Of a stretch of DNA of 64,000 nt, positions 44,263 through 53,561 are shown in pieces. This DNA is from Sphingomonas pituitosa NBRC 102491 (lineage in GTDB: Bacteria > Pseudomonadota > Alphaproteobacteria > Sphingomonadales > Sphingomonadaceae). The stretch is taken from positions 496,001-560,000 of the forward strand of contig NZ_BCYY01000001.1 in the NCBI RefSeq assembly GCF_001598435.1, written 5' to 3'. A program made the position numbers and the translations under genes. How positions within the stretch are numbered: the stretch's first letter is position 1; each line of letters starts with the position of its first letter. Below the pieces are notes generated by a model. That model was not told the DNA's origin. It searched no databases and saw only the letters and a program-made list of their open reading frames with translations.

Positions 44263-45087
44263 TCAGGCGATGTTGAACTGCTTGCGCAGGGTGCGATCGA
44301 ACAGCGCGCGCGGCAGAAAGCGCCGGGCAAAGGCCGTTTGTCGCGCCGCCTTGCCCGAGGGGTAACGCAGCTGCGGCTTGCGGGCCTGTGCCGCGGCAAC
44401 AATGGTTTCGGCGACAGCTTCCGCGGTATCGCCGCTCGCCATGGCTGCGTCGAACGCGGCCTGATAGCGGGCAAAAGTCTCGCTATAGTCCGCGACGGGC
44501 TGGTCGCCGCGCGGCGAATTGGCTTCGATGGACGTCTTCGTCGCCCAGGGCTCGATCACGGCGACGCGGATGCCGAACGGTCGCACTTCATGGTCGAGCG
44601 ATTCGGAATAGCCTTCGATGGCGTGCTTGCTCGCCGTGTAATGGGCGCCGAAGGGACCAGGGATCAGCCCCATGACCGAGCCGATATTCAGGACCCGCCC
44701 GCCACCCTGACGGCGCATGATTGGCAGCACCGCGTTCGTCACCCTTAGAACGCCCAGATAGTTGGTGTCGAACAAGGCGCGGACCTGCTCGATCGAACTC
44801 TCCTCCGCCGCGCCCGAAACGGCATAGCCGGCATTGTTGACCAGCAGGTCGATGCGGCCGAGTTCGGCGTGCGCCGATGCCACTGCGGCAGCAACGGAGG
44901 CGTCCGATGTCACGTCGCACGCAAGCATGCGAATGCCGTCTCGAACCTCGCCGGGCGTCGCCTTGCGGCTGGTGCCGATCACCCGGTAGCCCGCATGGCT
45001 GAGCGCCAATGCCGCCGCTTTGCCGATGCCGCTGGAGGCGCCGGTCACGAATGCTGTCTTCGATGCTTTGGATGCAGAGGTGGCCAT
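44263..45087 (-). CDS. SDR-family oxidoreductase
   Basis: 274 residues, classical short-chain dehydrogenase/reductase. Cofactor motif TGASSGIGKA near the N-terminus, NNAGYAVSG, the catalytic Ser in NIGSVMG, and YTASKHA carrying Tyr and Lys. The long C-terminal region (about 190-274) is typical of the oxidoreductase/SDR group that includes retinol-dehydrogenase-like proteins. Substrate unknown. Confidence 0.92.
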   Translation of the reverse strand: MATSASKASKTAFVTGASSGIGKAAALALSHAGYRVIGTSRKATPGEVRDGIRMLACDVTSDASVAAAVASAHAELGRIDLLVNNAGYAVSGAAEESSIEQVRALFDTNYLGVLRVTNAVLPIMRRQGGGRVLNIGSVMGLIPGPFGAHYTASKHAIEGYSESLDHEVRPFGIRVAVIEPWATKTSIEANSPRGDQPVADYSETFARYQAAFDAAMASGDTAEAVAETIVAAAQARKPQLRYPSGKAARQTAFARRFLPRALFDRTLRKQFNIA

Positions 45088-45186
45088 GGCGTTGGTCTCG
45101 ATCTGGCGTACGGCATCGGCCGCGCTGCCGTTGATGGTGAGGGAATGCGGATGACGGGAGGGTCGGGGCGCCCCCCGGCGTGGTGC

Positions 45187-45975
45187 TCAGGCGGGCGTGC
45201 GATACCGTTCGGCAGGCAGGGCGTTGACGATGTTGCCGAGCATGGCCTTGCGCGCGCCATCGAAAGCCTCCCACTGGCCGTCGTCGTGCAGCGGCGGGAT
45301 GGTCACCGGTTCGCGGCGGTCGAAGCCGACCAGGGCGGCATCCACCAGATCGCCCACTTCCATGACATTGCTCATCGCATTGACGTCGGCACCGACATGA
45401 TCCCAGATCTCGGTGCGCGTCGTGGCCGGCAGCACCGCCTGGACATAGACGCCCTTCGGCCCCAGTTCCTGCGCGAGTCCCTGCGACAGGAACTGCACGA
45501 ACGCCTTGGTCGCGCCATACACCGTCATGCCGAATTCCGGCGCGACGCCGACGACCGAACCGATGTTGACGATCGCGCCCTCGCCGGCTGCGGCCAGACG
45601 CGGGGCAATGGCGCGGGAAAGCCGCACGAGCGCGGTGGCGTTGAGCGCGACGAGCCGGGTCATGGCATCGACGTCCTGGTCGAGGAAGGTCCCGCCGATC
45701 GCCGCTCCGGCATTGTTGACCAGGATCCCGATGCGCGCATCGTCGCGCAGCCGGGTCTCGACCTTGGCAAGGTCCGTCGCCTGGGTGAGATCGGCCGGCA
45801 GGATGTCGATCGCCACGCCGGTTTCCTCGCGCAGGCGCACCGCAAGCGCCTCCATCCGCGCTTCGTCACGCGCGACCAGCACGAGATCGTGCCCGCGGCG
45901 GGCAAAGCGCTCGGCATAGGTGGCGCCGATGCCGGTGGAGGCGCCGGTGATCAGGACTGCAGGAATTTGCGTCAT
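45187..45975 (-). CDS. SDR-family oxidoreductase
   Basis: 262 residues, classical SDR: TGASTGIGATYAERFARRG, NNAGAAIGG, Ser in NIGSVVGVAP and YGATKAF with the catalytic Tyr and Lys. First gene of the leftward set; the TetR gene diverges from it across a 108-bp region with operator-like repeats. Tenuously related to the SDR downstream. Confidence 0.92.
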   Translation of the reverse strand: MTQIPAVLITGASTGIGATYAERFARRGHDLVLVARDEARMEALAVRLREETGVAIDILPADLTQATDLAKVETRLRDDARIGILVNNAGAAIGGTFLDQDVDAMTRLVALNATALVRLSRAIAPRLAAAGEGAIVNIGSVVGVAPEFGMTVYGATKAFVQFLSQGLAQELGPKGVYVQAVLPATTRTEIWDHVGADVNAMSNVMEVGDLVDAALVGFDRREPVTIPPLHDDGQWEAFDGARKAMLGNIVNALPAERYRTPA

Positions 45976-46020
45976 CGGATTGCTCTTTCTATCAGTGGCC
46001 TTATATTCATGACAATGATC

Positions 46021-46048
46021 ATGATTGGCTAAATATGATAGCCATCAT
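46021..46048. promoter_or_regulatory. candidate TetR operator
   Basis: ATGATTGGCTA, seven bases, then TAGCCATCAT: an inverted repeat with one bulged base, midway between the divergent SDR and TetR genes. An adjacent ATGATCAT palindrome precedes it. Placed to control both promoters. Confidence 0.6.
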
Positions 46049-46083
46049 CTAAATGTCAACGGCGCGTGCGGAGAAATTTGAAC

Positions 46084-46632
46084 ATGAAGGTCAGCCGAGA
46101 GCAGATGGCGGAAAACCGCCGCCGGATCCTGGAGGTCGCCGGCACCTTGTTTAAGGACAAGGGGTTCGAGGCGGTCAGCGTTGCGGAGGTGATGAAGGCG
46201 GCAGGCCTCACCCATGGCGGCTTCTATGGGCACTTCCGCTCGAAGGACGATCTCGTGGCGCAGGCGCTGGCGCACGCGCTCGCGGCGGACAGTTTCGACG
46301 AGGGCGGGTTCGGCGACTTCGTCCGCGCCTATCTGGCGCCGCGGCACCGGGACAATCCGGACAAGGGGTGCCCGACGGCGGGTCTCGCCGCTGCCATTCG
46401 CCACCAGACGCCGGCAGCGAAAGCCGCAATGACGGAAGGGTTGCGCGCGCAGATCGCGCGCATCGAACAGGCGCTGCCGGCGTTGCCCGCAACCGAAAAG
46501 CGCAGCGCGGCTATCGGCAGCTGGGCGGCGATGGTGGGGGCCGTCATCCTGGCCCGGGCGGTCGACGATCCCCAATTGTCGGACGAGCTTCTCGAGCAGA
46601 CGCGGGCCTGGATCGACGCCTCCGTCAGCTAG
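46084..46632 (+). CDS. TetR/AcrR-family transcriptional regulator
   Basis: 182 residues from ATG 46084, which has GGAG ten bases upstream; an in-frame ATG at 46066 lacks this. The N-terminal helix-turn-helix (RRRILEVAGTLFKDKGFEAVSVAEVMKAAGLTHGGFYGHFRSKDDL) is complete, followed by a ligand domain with GCPTAGLAA, as in the TetR group often found beside SDR and oxidoreductase genes. Likely represses the divergent set and itself. Confidence 0.92.
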   Translation: MKVSREQMAENRRRILEVAGTLFKDKGFEAVSVAEVMKAAGLTHGGFYGHFRSKDDLVAQALAHALAADSFDEGGFGDFVRAYLAPRHRDNPDKGCPTAGLAAAIRHQTPAAKAAMTEGLRAQIARIEQALPALPATEKRSAAIGSWAAMVGAVILARAVDDPQLSDELLEQTRAWIDASVS

Positions 46633-46945
46633 GCACTGAACCTATTGGGCGCGATCACGGCGTGCCTCGCCTCGAGCGCGTCCAACTGCGCGTCGGGAAG
46701 ATGCCGGTGATCGAACTGCGCGAGATCGTCGCCGGGCAGCCAGGCATTGAGCAGGCTCTCGACAACCGCGAGCCTGCCCTGCCCTGCCTTGCCCTGGACG
46801 GCGATCGGTCGGACGTCTGCCGGCGACAGCGCCAGCGGCGCGCGCGGGGTTGCGATCGGCGATGGCGTGGATCGATCGTCAGGGTCTGCGCGGAGGCGGA
46901 TCCGGCCGCCAGCTAGAGCATGCGCGCCAACAGGCTGTCGTTCAT
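46629..46945 (-). pseudogene. small exported-protein relic with an internal stop
   Basis: Preceded by GAGGAG, the frame starts MNDSLLARML, then meets TAG at 46913-46915 and continues as a signal-cleavage-like and coding-like text (LAAGSASAQTLTIDPR...) to a stop overlapping the end of the TetR gene. Third-position GC is high. I do not recognise the product. Could equally be chance. Confidence 0.3.
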
Positions 46946-47066
46946 GCGATGCTCCTCAGAGAATGCCGATATTCTTGGGCGCTGTCTTGGGTGTTGCCCG
47001 GTCATTCACAGGAATGCGTGCTTCCTATTCGCAGCGCCCCGGCCGCACCGCGACGTCTGGATGCGT
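46946..47066. other. short spacer, nothing recognised
   Basis: No gene, hairpin or promoter stands out between the small relic and the monooxygenase fragment. Confidence 0.3.
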
Positions 47067-47798
47067 TCAACGGGCATTGTGCGCAGCTTCAAGTACAGCG
47101 GACTGTTGCGCCCGGGCGCCTGTCACCCCCGCGGGTCGTTCGTCGGCGCTGGCGCTGTCTTGACGGCGATTGGCGGGGATCGGCAGCCCCAGATGCCCGC
47201 GCAGCGTTGTATGTTCATACTCCCGGCGGAACAGGCCGCGTGCCTGGAGCAGCGGCACGACTTCCTGGGTAAAGCGTCGGAACTGGCTGGGATGGCCGGC
47301 ATGGACGTTGATGCCGTCGAAGGCCCTGCCCTCGAACCAGCGTTCGATTTCGTCGGCGACCGTCTTGGCCGATCCGACGAAGGGGCTGGTGAACTGGTCG
47401 CGCTGGTGCTCCACCGTTTCGCGCAGCGTCAGGCCGCGCGACGCCGCCTGCTCCGTGATGGCCTTTGCCTGGGTGTAGAAACTGCTCCTGGCATGTTCCA
47501 GCGCCTGGACCGGAAACGGCGCGTCCAAATCATACTGGCGGAAATCGTGCCAGCCGAAGGCGCGGCCGAACTCGGCCAGCGCCTGGTCGAAGCTCTGGTC
47601 GATCCGGCGAAGCTCGCGATCGATCGCCCGCGCATCCTCGTCGGTATCGCCGATCGTGATCGAAAAGCCGGGGAGGATCACGATGTCGTCGGGATTGCGG
47701 CCCAGCGCAGCCGCGCGTCCCTTGATATCTGCATAAAAGGCCTGGCCCTGCTCGATCGTCCGGGCATGGGTGAAGATCGCATCCGCGACCGTCGGCAT
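47067..47798 (-). pseudogene. flavin-dependent monooxygenase (NtaA/SnaA/DszA type), 5'-truncated
   Basis: 243 residues matching only the C-terminal half of this luciferase-like family, whose members are about 440-450 residues. Family text: FYADIKGRAAALGRNPDDIVILPGFSITIGDTDEDA, FVGSAKTVADEIERWFEGRAFDGINV, VPLLQARGLFRREYEHTTLRGHLGLP. The match begins abruptly at about 47790; an in-frame TAG lies just upstream of the apparent ATG. The N-terminal FMN-binding half is absent. At the break, on the opposite strand, starts another truncated gene, so a deletion joined two gene ends. Confidence 0.85.
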
Positions 47799-48192
47799 CT
47801 ATCAACTGGCCGCCGAACAGCCCGGCGCGCGGGTGCTGCGCGACGGGGATGGGATCAATACCGGCCTGAGCCTGATCGCGGCATCGAACGACGCGCTCGG
47901 CGATCCTGCCCGCCGGGCGGCACTGCGCGACGTGATCGCCCGTCTGCGCCAGTCCAGTCGCTGGGCACAGGCCCACCAGGACGCCTACACCCGCATCCTC
48001 GCGCAAAATACCAAGGCAGACATCGCGCTCGCGAAACTGGTGGTGGAACGGCAGAACCCGCTCCTTGTCCCCGCCGATGCCAGCGTCATCGTGCCACTCC
48101 AGCGCATCGTCGATCGCTTCTACGCGGACGGCGAACTACCGGCCCATGTCGACGTCGCCGCGATCGTCGACCCCGGCATCCTTCCTGCGTGA
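47791..48192 (+). pseudogene. aliphatic-sulfonate ABC substrate-binding protein, C-terminal fragment
   Basis: About 134 residues resembling the last third of SsuA-like periplasmic binding proteins: QPGARVLRDGDGINTG, RRAALRDVIARLRQSSRWAQAHQDAYTRILAQNT, VVPLQRIVDRFYADGELPAHVDV. No signal peptide and no N-terminal lobe; the open frame only starts upstream (47770) by running into the monooxygenase fragment. Both families occur in sulfonate/organosulfur clusters, so this is the scar of a lost gene set. Confidence 0.75.
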
Positions 48193-48210
48193 ACGGAGCG
48201 ACGAGCATCG

Positions 48211-48230
48211 GTAGCGGCTGAGGCCGCTAC
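48211..48230. other. perfect hairpin
   Basis: GTAGCGGC-TGAG-GCCGCTAC between the binding-protein fragment and the end of the receptor gene. No T-run; perhaps a weak bidirectional terminator. Confidence 0.4.
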
Positions 48231-48371
48231 TGCCGAACCATCTATTGGCATCGCTCGCGCTCGCATCGCGCCGCCCGCTAACCCCGCTTGCCGACAAGAT
48301 GAAGGCACTTGGAGCGCATACTGCGCGGGGTGGTGCCGCCGGGCGCTTGCCCGGCGGCCTGGTCCGTCACT

Positions 48372-50888
48372 TCAGAAGCTGAAGCGCACCGACCCCGTGA
48401 TCGTCCTGCCGTTCATCACCTGGGCGTTGGCGACACCGCCGGCGGGAACTGCCGCCGAGCCGACCTGCACGAACGCCAGCTTGTCGAACACATTGTAGAC
48501 GTTGAGCCCGAGCTGGATGCGGTCGACCGGGCGAACCTGGAGGAACGGGCTCACGATCACATATCCCGGCTGCTTCAGCAGATTGCTGTCCTGCGCGAAG
48601 CTGCTGGTGGTGCCGAGAATGTTGGCGCCGATCGAGAAAAGCCGCGACTGATATTGCGGCATGGCCTGGAACATCAGGTCCGGCTGGTGCCGCGGCGTGT
48701 TGCCGACGGCGGTGGCATCCGCCTTGTCGCTGTCGATCTTGGCCTTCGTATAGGTGGCGCCCAACCGCAGGCTGAGCGGCCCGCGTTCCACCAGCGCCTC
48801 CAGCTCGACGCCCTTGGCGCTGTACGCACGGTCGATCGGGAGGACCACGGTGTTGCCGGTGGCGTCGGCGGCGATCTGGTAGTTCTTGTCGGTGGTCGAC
48901 GCCCAGAAGCCCGTCACGAACAGCGAAAGGCCGTCGCGGCGAAACTTCGCGCCCACTTCGGCCTGCTTGACCGGGCTGTTGCGCAGGGCCGGATCGGTAA
49001 GCTGGCCGGTGCTGGCGTTCAGCGACGGCGGGAACAGCACCCGCTCGGCACTCGCGCGCCCGCCGCGGCTGTAGCGGGCGAACACCGAAAAGGCATCCGC
49101 GACACGATAGTTCGCGCCGACCGAGTAGGAGGCGTAGCCATAGTCATAGTCGACCGGGCCGGGCCGGGAGAGCGGCAGCCATCCCGTCAGGCTTTCGGCC
49201 GGCGAGATCACGCCGTCGCGGTTCAGATCCGTGGCGGTGGTGCTGGCGCGGCCGCCGCCGAGGTCACCGCCATAGACAGCGCCGGTGACCTTCCCGAAAT
49301 CATAGCGCAGGCTCGCCCCCAGCGAGAGGCCGCCCAGCTGGTAGTTCACCGAGCCATAGGGGGCCAGCGTCCGATAGTTGACGTCATAATATTGGTGATA
49401 GGACGACGGCCCGAGCTGCAGGCTGTAGAAGAGCATGCCAGTATCGGTGACAGGCGACCCATTGGGTGCGATCAGGTCGACCAGATGGCTGTTGCCGCCG
49501 GGGGCGACATCGGTGATCGGCGACAGGAACGTCCACATCATCCCGATATCCTGCGACGATGCATACAGGCCGGCGGTGGTGGTGATCTTTGCGCTGCCCG
49601 CCTGCCAGACGCGGCTTGCGCGGAAATCGTTGGTGACGTTGTTGAGGCGGTTGAAGTCCGAGTTGATGTACAGGCCCCGCGCCAGCAGGCCGTTGCCGTT
49701 CAGCGTCGCCGGGTTCCCGATCGACTGGCCGGTGTTCGGACCCGAGGCAAAGCGGGCCGTGGTTCCGGGGCCAGCGCCGAAGGCGATGGGCAGGATGGCG
49801 GCGGGAAGCGTGATCACCGGCAGATTCTCGTTGTAGGTTCCGGAAATCTGGGCGTAGCGGAGGCGGTTGGAGAAGGTCCATCCGGCGACGTCGAACTGCG
49901 CTTCCAGGCCGATCGACTTGACCTGCGCCCGATTGCCTTCGTGCACGTCGATCCGGTGCGGATTGTTGTTCCGGTCCAGCGCGAGGAATGACGGGATGTA
50001 CCGCGACGACATGGTGTCGCGACGCGGATCGAAGCCGGGCAACGGCGCGTAGCTGGGATTTTCGTTGGTGCCGGTCACCTGCACCGGCACGAGGCCGTAA
50101 TTCGGTTCGCGATCGTCGAGCAGCTTGGCATACAGCCGCACATAGCCGCTGCCGAACGTCTTGGTGATGTTGAACTTCACCTGGCCGCCCTTGAAGGCAT
50201 CATAGCCTGCCGCGCGCGGGCCTTCGCCCTGGCGGTAATAGCCGCCGATGTTGAAGCGCACGCTGTCGCTCAGCTTGGCGCCGTAGTTGAAATCGGCGCG
50301 CCCCAGTTCGTGATCGATGCCCGAGGAAAGCTGCAGCGTACCGCCGGTTTCCTCGCCCGTTTTGGAAATGAAGTTGACGATGCCGCCGGGCGAGTTGGAG
50401 GCGAAGGTCGAGGCTGAACCGCCGCGGATCGCCTGGACCTGGGCAAGGCTCAGGTCCGCGCGGAGAAAGGCGGTGGTCGAGCCGAAATGGATGTCGCCGA
50501 ATTCCAGGACCGGCAGGCCGTCTTCTTGGACCTGCAGGAACTTGGAGCCGTCGGCCGACAGGGGCAGGCCGCGGATGGTGACCGCCGTCATTCCGTCCGT
50601 GCCGGCGGTTTCGGCGCGAATGCCGGGAATGTTCGACAAAATTTCCGCGATCGAGCGCGTGCTCGTCTTCTGGATTTCAGATTCGTCCAGCGTGCTCGCC
50701 GAGATCGCGGAATCCAGCATGTCGCGCCCCTTGGCGACGCCGGTGGTGAAGGATTGCTTGGCGGGTTTCGCCTGATGCGCGCCGACGGGCGCGGGTTCCC
50801 TGTCTTTGCCAGTGGACTGCTGCGCCCAGACCGGCGTTGCAATCAGGGCGCAGGATACGAACAACGACTGGCGAACATGGTGCTTCAC
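48372..50888 (-). CDS. TonB-dependent receptor with an EF-hand-like loop
   Basis: 838 residues with signal peptide ending VWAQQ. Plug: AISASTLDESEIQKTSTRSIAEILSNIPGIRAE, TIRGLPLSADGSKFLQVQEDGLPVLE, VQAIRGGSASTFASNSPGGIVNFISK. The barrel ends GRTITGSVRFSF. Residues 554-565 (DLNRDGVISPAE) are a textbook EF-hand calcium loop, unexpected in a receptor and probably in an outer loop. It diverges from the MarR gene and ferulate operon, so an aromatic or plant-phenolic substrate is plausible, but this is inferred from position only. Confidence 0.9.
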   Translation of the reverse strand: MKHHVRQSLFVSCALIATPVWAQQSTGKDREPAPVGAHQAKPAKQSFTTGVAKGRDMLDSAISASTLDESEIQKTSTRSIAEILSNIPGIRAETAGTDGMTAVTIRGLPLSADGSKFLQVQEDGLPVLEFGDIHFGSTTAFLRADLSLAQVQAIRGGSASTFASNSPGGIVNFISKTGEETGGTLQLSSGIDHELGRADFNYGAKLSDSVRFNIGGYYRQGEGPRAAGYDAFKGGQVKFNITKTFGSGYVRLYAKLLDDREPNYGLVPVQVTGTNENPSYAPLPGFDPRRDTMSSRYIPSFLALDRNNNPHRIDVHEGNRAQVKSIGLEAQFDVAGWTFSNRLRYAQISGTYNENLPVITLPAAILPIAFGAGPGTTARFASGPNTGQSIGNPATLNGNGLLARGLYINSDFNRLNNVTNDFRASRVWQAGSAKITTTAGLYASSQDIGMMWTFLSPITDVAPGGNSHLVDLIAPNGSPVTDTGMLFYSLQLGPSSYHQYYDVNYRTLAPYGSVNYQLGGLSLGASLRYDFGKVTGAVYGGDLGGGRASTTATDLNRDGVISPAESLTGWLPLSRPGPVDYDYGYASYSVGANYRVADAFSVFARYSRGGRASAERVLFPPSLNASTGQLTDPALRNSPVKQAEVGAKFRRDGLSLFVTGFWASTTDKNYQIAADATGNTVVLPIDRAYSAKGVELEALVERGPLSLRLGATYTKAKIDSDKADATAVGNTPRHQPDLMFQAMPQYQSRLFSIGANILGTTSSFAQDSNLLKQPGYVIVSPFLQVRPVDRIQLGLNVYNVFDKLAFVQVGSAAVPAGGVANAQVMNGRTITGSVRFSF

Positions 50889-50912
50889 AACAACCCTCTC
50901 TCTCGCTTCTGT

Positions 50913-50945
50913 TATAAGGCCCCGCCTAGAAGCGAACTATTTACA
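50913..50945. promoter_or_regulatory. inverted repeat upstream of receptor
   Basis: TCGCTTCT, 17 bases, then AGAAGCGA, starting 25 bases before the receptor's start codon. Perfect 8-bp arms in a leader of moderate length suggest an operator or a leader hairpin. Confidence 0.4.
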
Positions 50946-51593
50946 GTTAGTCGCAGCCATGTTCCGCAAATATACGTGCATCAACGATGCACTGTCGCGC
51001 CTCAGCACGTTTAACCAAAGTACAATATCGGCGTAATACACATATATTGGCGCTATCGACTTAAGAATTATACGCCAAAATCAAATGTATGGCGGTATTT
51101 CCTGCCACGTCGATCCAGCATCGCCTCCGGAACATGCTGCGCGAGCGCCTGCGCTGTCGTTTTCGGGTGGGACGTTGCCGAACATTCCTGGACCCGCCTT
51201 CCCTCGCCGTCGCCTCGAGCGACTTGCCCTGGTTGCGCAGTGCCCCGATCCCGCCGACGGGACCCGAGGCACCGAGAAATCTCATGAGAATCCAGGCAAG
51301 GCTCGGCATCACGGGACTGCAGGCGTCGAAGCGATGCGCATGATCATGATGTGCAGGATCACGAGTTCCAGCCGAAAGCCGAAGATCGCGACCTGCGTCA
51401 TGCCGAACGGCCTCTTTGTGAAGCTAGGATGCCTGCTCTCGCCGAACCGAGGCTATTCGCCCTGCCGGTTGGCCATCGTTGAATCATCCTGTCCGAGCGG
51501 CGTGATCCGCGAGGCTGGCGCGATGTATCGACGTTTGGAGCTTGAGCCCGCCTCCATAGACTGATTAGGCGCTTGCCGAACAAGGGAGGAAGC
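50946..51593. other. 650-bp intergenic stretch
   Basis: The first 130 bases are AT-rich and probably hold the receptor promoter. The rest (about 51100-51570) has broken short frames on both strands with no recognisable domain, perhaps a decayed gene. A good GGGAGG ribosome-binding site for the MarR gene closes it. Confidence 0.35.
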
Positions 51594-52046
51594 ATGGCCG
51601 CTGACAACGATACCACCGCGCTTGGATCGCTAGACTCGTTCGTCGGCTATCACATGCGACGTGCGTCCGCACGGATGTCCGCCGATTTCAGTGCGGCGAT
51701 GGCGGACACCGGAATCCGACAAGTTACTTTCGGCGTCCTTTCGGTCATTGCGGCTAATCCCGGTATAAACCAGGGCCAGATCGGCCGCGCCCTCGGGATC
51801 CAGCGCGCGAACATGGTGGCGCTGATCAGCGAACTGACCGATGCGGGCTATATCTCGCGTACCACCTCGCCGGAGGATCGCCGTGCCTTCGTGTTCCAGC
51901 TGACGGACTTCGGCTCGGCCGCCGTCGCGGACGGCCTGGCCCGCATCCGCCGCCATGAAGACCGGTTGCTGTGCACCCTGTCCGCGGAAGAGCGGGATAC
52001 GCTGATAGCGCTCCTGAAAAGGATTCAGGCCGCAGAAGCCGAATGA
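51594..52046 (+). CDS. MarR-family regulator
   Basis: 150 residues from ATG 51594, with GGGAGG four bases upstream; an in-frame ATG at 51573 lacks this. Winged helix: VTFGVLSVIAANPGINQGQIGRALGIQRANMVALISELTDAGYISRTTSPEDRRAFVFQLTDFG. It lies directly upstream of the aldehyde dehydrogenase-lyase-synthetase operon on the same strand, with the inverted repeat GTTATGTGAGATAAC in between. A repressor released by a hydroxycinnamoyl thioester, like FerC of SYK-6, is a reasonable model. Confidence 0.9.
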   Translation: MAADNDTTALGSLDSFVGYHMRRASARMSADFSAAMADTGIRQVTFGVLSVIAANPGINQGQIGRALGIQRANMVALISELTDAGYISRTTSPEDRRAFVFQLTDFGSAAVADGLARIRRHEDRLLCTLSAEERDTLIALLKRIQAAEAE

Positions 52047-52078
52047 CGCAAACCGCCTTGCGGCCCCCTTCCCATTAA

Positions 52079-52093
52079 GTTATGTGAGATAAC
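52079..52093. promoter_or_regulatory. inverted repeat upstream of ferulate operon
   Basis: GTTAT-GTGAG-ATAAC, 19 bases before the aldehyde dehydrogenase start and just before its GGGAGAGGG ribosome-binding site. Candidate operator for the adjacent MarR protein. Confidence 0.5.
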
Positions 52094-52111
52094 AATCTTG
52101 GGAGAGGGACG

Positions 52112-53542
52112 ATGTCGATCGTCATCGAGCAGGCGACAAAATTCGCCACATTCAAGCGCTTGAACCCCGTTACCGGGGAAGTTGCATCCACAAGCCCGGC
52201 GGCCGGCATCGCCGATGCCGACATCGCGGTGGAGCGCGCGGCCACGGCCTTTGCCAACTGGTCGATCCTGGGGCCCACCGCGCGCCGCGCCGCATTGATG
52301 CGGGCCGCCGACGCGCTGGAGGCCCGTGCAGACGCCTTCGTCGAGGCGATGATGGGCGAGATCGGCGCCACCGAGGGCTGGGCCCGCTTCAACCTGATGC
52401 TCGCCGCCAACATGGTGCGCGAGGCGGCGGCGCTCACCACCCAGATCGGCGGCGAGGTGATCCCTTCGGACAAGCCCGGCTGCATCGCCATGGCGGTGCG
52501 CGAGCCGGTGGGCGTGCTGCTCGGCATCGCGCCGTGGAACGCGCCGATCATCCTGGGCGTGCGCGCGGTCGCGGTGCCGCTCGCCTGCGGCAACACCGTA
52601 GTGCTCAAGGCCAGCGAGCAATGCCCGCGCACCCACAGCCTGATCGCCGAAGCGTTCGCAGACGCCGGGCTGCCCGACGGCGCGGTCTCGATCGTCACCA
52701 ACGCGCCGGAAGACGCCGCCGAGATCGTCGGCGCGCTGATCGACCATCCCAAGATCCGCCGCATCAACTTCACCGGCTCCACCCATGTCGGCAAGATCAT
52801 CGCCCAGCGCGCGGCCGGCCATCTGAAGCCGGTGCTGCTCGAGCTGGGCGGCAAGGCGCCGCTGATCGTGCTCGACGACGCCGATCTCGACGAGGCGGTG
52901 AAGGCCGCCGCGTTCGGTGCGTTCATGAACCAGGGCCAGATCTGCATGTCGACCGAGCGGATCATCGTGCTCGATGCCGTTGCCGATGCGTTCGTCGAGA
53001 AGTTCGCCGCCAAGGTCGCGACGCTGGCCGTCGGCGATCCGCGCGAGGGCAAGGCGCCGCTCGGCGCGGTGGTCGATCGCAAGACCGTGGGCCATGTCCA
53101 GTCGCTCGTCGCCGATGCGGTGGCGGACGGCGCGGTGCAGGTCGCCGGCGGCCCGGCGGACGGCGTGCTGATGCCGGCGCATGTCGTGGATCGCGTCACG
53201 CCCGCCATGCGGCTGTTCCGCGAGGAGAGCTTCGGACCCGTGGTCGGCATCATCCGCGCCGCCGACGAGGACGCGGCGATCGCGCTGGCCAACGACAGCG
53301 AATACGGCCTGTCCGCTTCCGTCTTCACCCGCGACACCGCGCGGGGCTTGCGGGTCGCGCGGCGGATCCAGTCGGGCATCTGCCATGTCAACGGGCCGAC
53401 CGTGCACGACGAGGCGCAGATGCCGTTCGGCGGCGTCAAGGCCAGCGGCCATGGCCGCTTCGGCGGCAAGGCCGGCATCGATTCCTTCACCGAGCTGCGC
53501 TGGATCACGATCGAGACCCAGCCCGGCCATTATCCGATCTAA
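52112..53542 (+). CDS. aldehyde dehydrogenase, probable vanillin dehydrogenase
   Basis: 476 residues, NAD(P)-dependent ALDH superfamily. APWNAPIILGVRA, FTGSTHVGK (cofactor), Glu in LLELGGKAP and nucleophile Cys278 in NQGQICMSTER. The C-terminal MPFGGVKASGHGRFGGKAGIDSFTELRWIT is characteristic of the salicylaldehyde/vanillin dehydrogenase group. It would oxidise vanillin or 4-hydroxybenzaldehyde from the lyase encoded 19 bases downstream to vanillate or 4-hydroxybenzoate. First gene of the operon. Confidence 0.88.
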   Translation: MSIVIEQATKFATFKRLNPVTGEVASTSPAAGIADADIAVERAATAFANWSILGPTARRAALMRAADALEARADAFVEAMMGEIGATEGWARFNLMLAANMVREAAALTTQIGGEVIPSDKPGCIAMAVREPVGVLLGIAPWNAPIILGVRAVAVPLACGNTVVLKASEQCPRTHSLIAEAFADAGLPDGAVSIVTNAPEDAAEIVGALIDHPKIRRINFTGSTHVGKIIAQRAAGHLKPVLLELGGKAPLIVLDDADLDEAVKAAAFGAFMNQGQICMSTERIIVLDAVADAFVEKFAAKVATLAVGDPREGKAPLGAVVDRKTVGHVQSLVADAVADGAVQVAGGPADGVLMPAHVVDRVTPAMRLFREESFGPVVGIIRAADEDAAIALANDSEYGLSASVFTRDTARGLRVARRIQSGICHVNGPTVHDEAQMPFGGVKASGHGRFGGKAGIDSFTELRWITIETQPGHYPI

Positions 53543-53561
53543 GCAAACCTAAGGACTGCAC

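Noticed and set aside
48211..48230. Hairpin considered as a Rho-independent terminator
   Set aside because: No T-run on either side, so reported only as a hairpin.
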